Below, piece after piece: positions 6,640 through 7,172 of a DNA stretch of 7,172 bases. The stretch spans positions 1 through 7,172 of the forward strand of contig JAHHRC010000068.1 in the NCBI GenBank assembly GCA_020026035.1, in the 5' to 3' direction. Both the position numbers and the translations under genes were made by a program. Source of the stretch: Erysipelotrichaceae bacterium. GTDB taxonomy: Bacteria > Bacillota_I > Bacilli_A > Erysipelotrichales > Erysipelotrichaceae. Numbering within the stretch: position 1 is the stretch's first letter; every line of letters starts with the position of its first letter. The notes under the pieces were generated by a model. It saw only the letters and a list, made by a program, of their open reading frames with translations. It searched no databases and was not told the origin of the DNA.

Positions 6640-7072
6640 TGTATTAGCGGTTATGTTGTTAGCTGGTTGTGGTGAGCAACAAAGTGTATCGAGCAAGAAA
6701 GATGCCAATGAAATGGCAAGTGCAATCGTTAGTAACTTGGAAATGAATGAATCGATGAGTGAACAAAAGGCACGTGTCATCAATGGTCTATTCTTCTTTG
6801 AAGAAGGCGAAGTCGAAGATAGTGCTTTGTATTTATCCAATGAAAAATCAGCGGATGTTGTTGGGGTGTTTAAGACAACAAACATGGATGAAAGTCTAAC
6901 GAAAGTAGATGACTATGTGAAAACCATGAAGCAAATGACATTGACGTATACGCCAGATGAATTATTCAAGATTGATAATGCGATTGTTGTCCATAACAAC
7001 GATACGATTATCTTAATTGTTTGTGATCAAATCGAAGCCGCAAAGGCACAAGCAGACGAATACATCAAGTGA
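6617..7072 (+). CDS. DUF4358-type lipoprotein
   Basis: Predicted exported lipoprotein of 151 residues. The signal peptide MLKKFVSSVLAVMLLAGC ends in a strict lipobox LAGC (Cys18). The mature part resembles DUF4358 from memory of the family: a helix near 30-45, a strand with VVGVFKTTN (81-89, the usual ADEIAVFK position), a helical segment (93-110), then YTPDELFKIDNAIVV (111-125) and IILIVCD (131-137) before a C-terminal helix. DUF4358 has no assigned biochemical role. Such proteins are, as I recall, often near SGNH or MBOAT acyl-transfer genes, which fits the neighbour here but is not proof. The gene overlaps the SGNH gene by 23 bases in another frame and has a strong ribosome binding site, so it may be translated partly independently. 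Last gene of the scpA operon. Confidence 0.85.
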   Translation: MLKKFVSSVLAVMLLAGCGEQQSVSSKKDANEMASAIVSNLEMNESMSEQKARVINGLFFFEEGEVEDSALYLSNEKSADVVGVFKTTNMDESLTKVDDYVKTMKQMTLTYTPDELFKIDNAIVVHNNDTIILIVCDQIEAAKAQADEYIK

Positions 7073-7089
7073 TATTTGGAAACACGAAG

Positions 7090-7121
7090 AAAGGCAATCG
7101 AATTCGGTTGTCTTTTAATTT
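7090..7121 (+). terminator. Rho-independent terminator of the scpA operon
   Basis: An 11-bp imperfect stem, AAAGGCAATCG (7090-7100) with CGGTTGTCTTT (7105-7115) and two G-T pairs, has an AATT loop and continues into TTTTAATTT. The T tract is interrupted, so termination may be incomplete. It starts 17 bases after the stop of the last gene. Confidence 0.8.
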
Positions 7122-7172
7122 GTTCTATTGTGTAAAGTTCTTAAAGGCTCTAGAAAGCTTTTAGAATGGGAT

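Noticed and set aside
7149..7167. Near-palindrome TCTAGAAAGCTTTTAGA with a TAGAAT -10-like box at the right edge
   Set aside because: The palindrome is imperfect, there is no convincing -35 at 17 bases, and the downstream gene is not visible, so neither an operator nor a promoter can be supported.
1..7172. Mobile elements, CRISPR arrays, tRNA/rRNA genes, toxin-antitoxin or phage genes
   Set aside because: No transposase or integrase motifs, regularly spaced repeats, cloverleaf genes or terminal inverted repeats were seen on either strand.

Overview
The window suggests a low-to-moderate GC Gram-positive bacterium (Bacillota). The evidence is a leucine T-box leader ahead of leuS, consensus AGGAGG-type ribosome binding sites, TTGaaa/TATgAT promoters, hairpin-plus-U terminators, ScpA/ScpB condensin partners and lipobox lipoproteins. 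The flavinylated fumarate-reductase-like protein and the DUF4358 lipoprotein recall gut or oral Erysipelotrichia or Clostridia. That placement is inference and I would not name a genus. All genes lie on the + strand.

Layout. (1) Positions 1-1826 hold the 3' part of a flavoprotein reductase gene, cut by the left edge. It has an FMN-binding domain with a covalent-FMN site followed by a fumarate-reductase-type FAD domain, and it ends at a strong terminator (1833-1865). (2) Positions 1873-2118 hold a promoter and a complete leucine T-box riboswitch with its terminator. They control leuS (2138-4531), the leucyl-tRNA synthetase, which has its own terminator (4538-4573). (3) From 4578, an extended -10 promoter embedded just after the leuS terminator starts a tight four-gene operon: scpA (4600-5328), scpB (5333-5887), an SGNH/GDSL-hydrolase-like lipoprotein (5884-6639) and a DUF4358-type lipoprotein (6617-7072). 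The operon ends at a hairpin terminator (7090-7121). The last ~50 bases hold nothing I can support.

How the genes relate. The flavoprotein would reduce fumarate or a similar dicarboxylate outside the membrane. leuS supplies leucyl-tRNA and is switched on when tRNA-Leu is uncharged. ScpA and ScpB bind SMC to organise and segregate the chromosome. The two lipoproteins would be anchored on the outer face of the membrane and are translationally linked to scpB by a 4-base and then a 23-base overlap, an unexpected pairing of chromosome and envelope functions.

Nothing here looks like a mobile element, CRISPR array, prophage or obvious defence system. The most notable features are the condensin-lipoprotein coupling, the predicted near-leaderless scpA transcript and the UUG specifier of the T-box.
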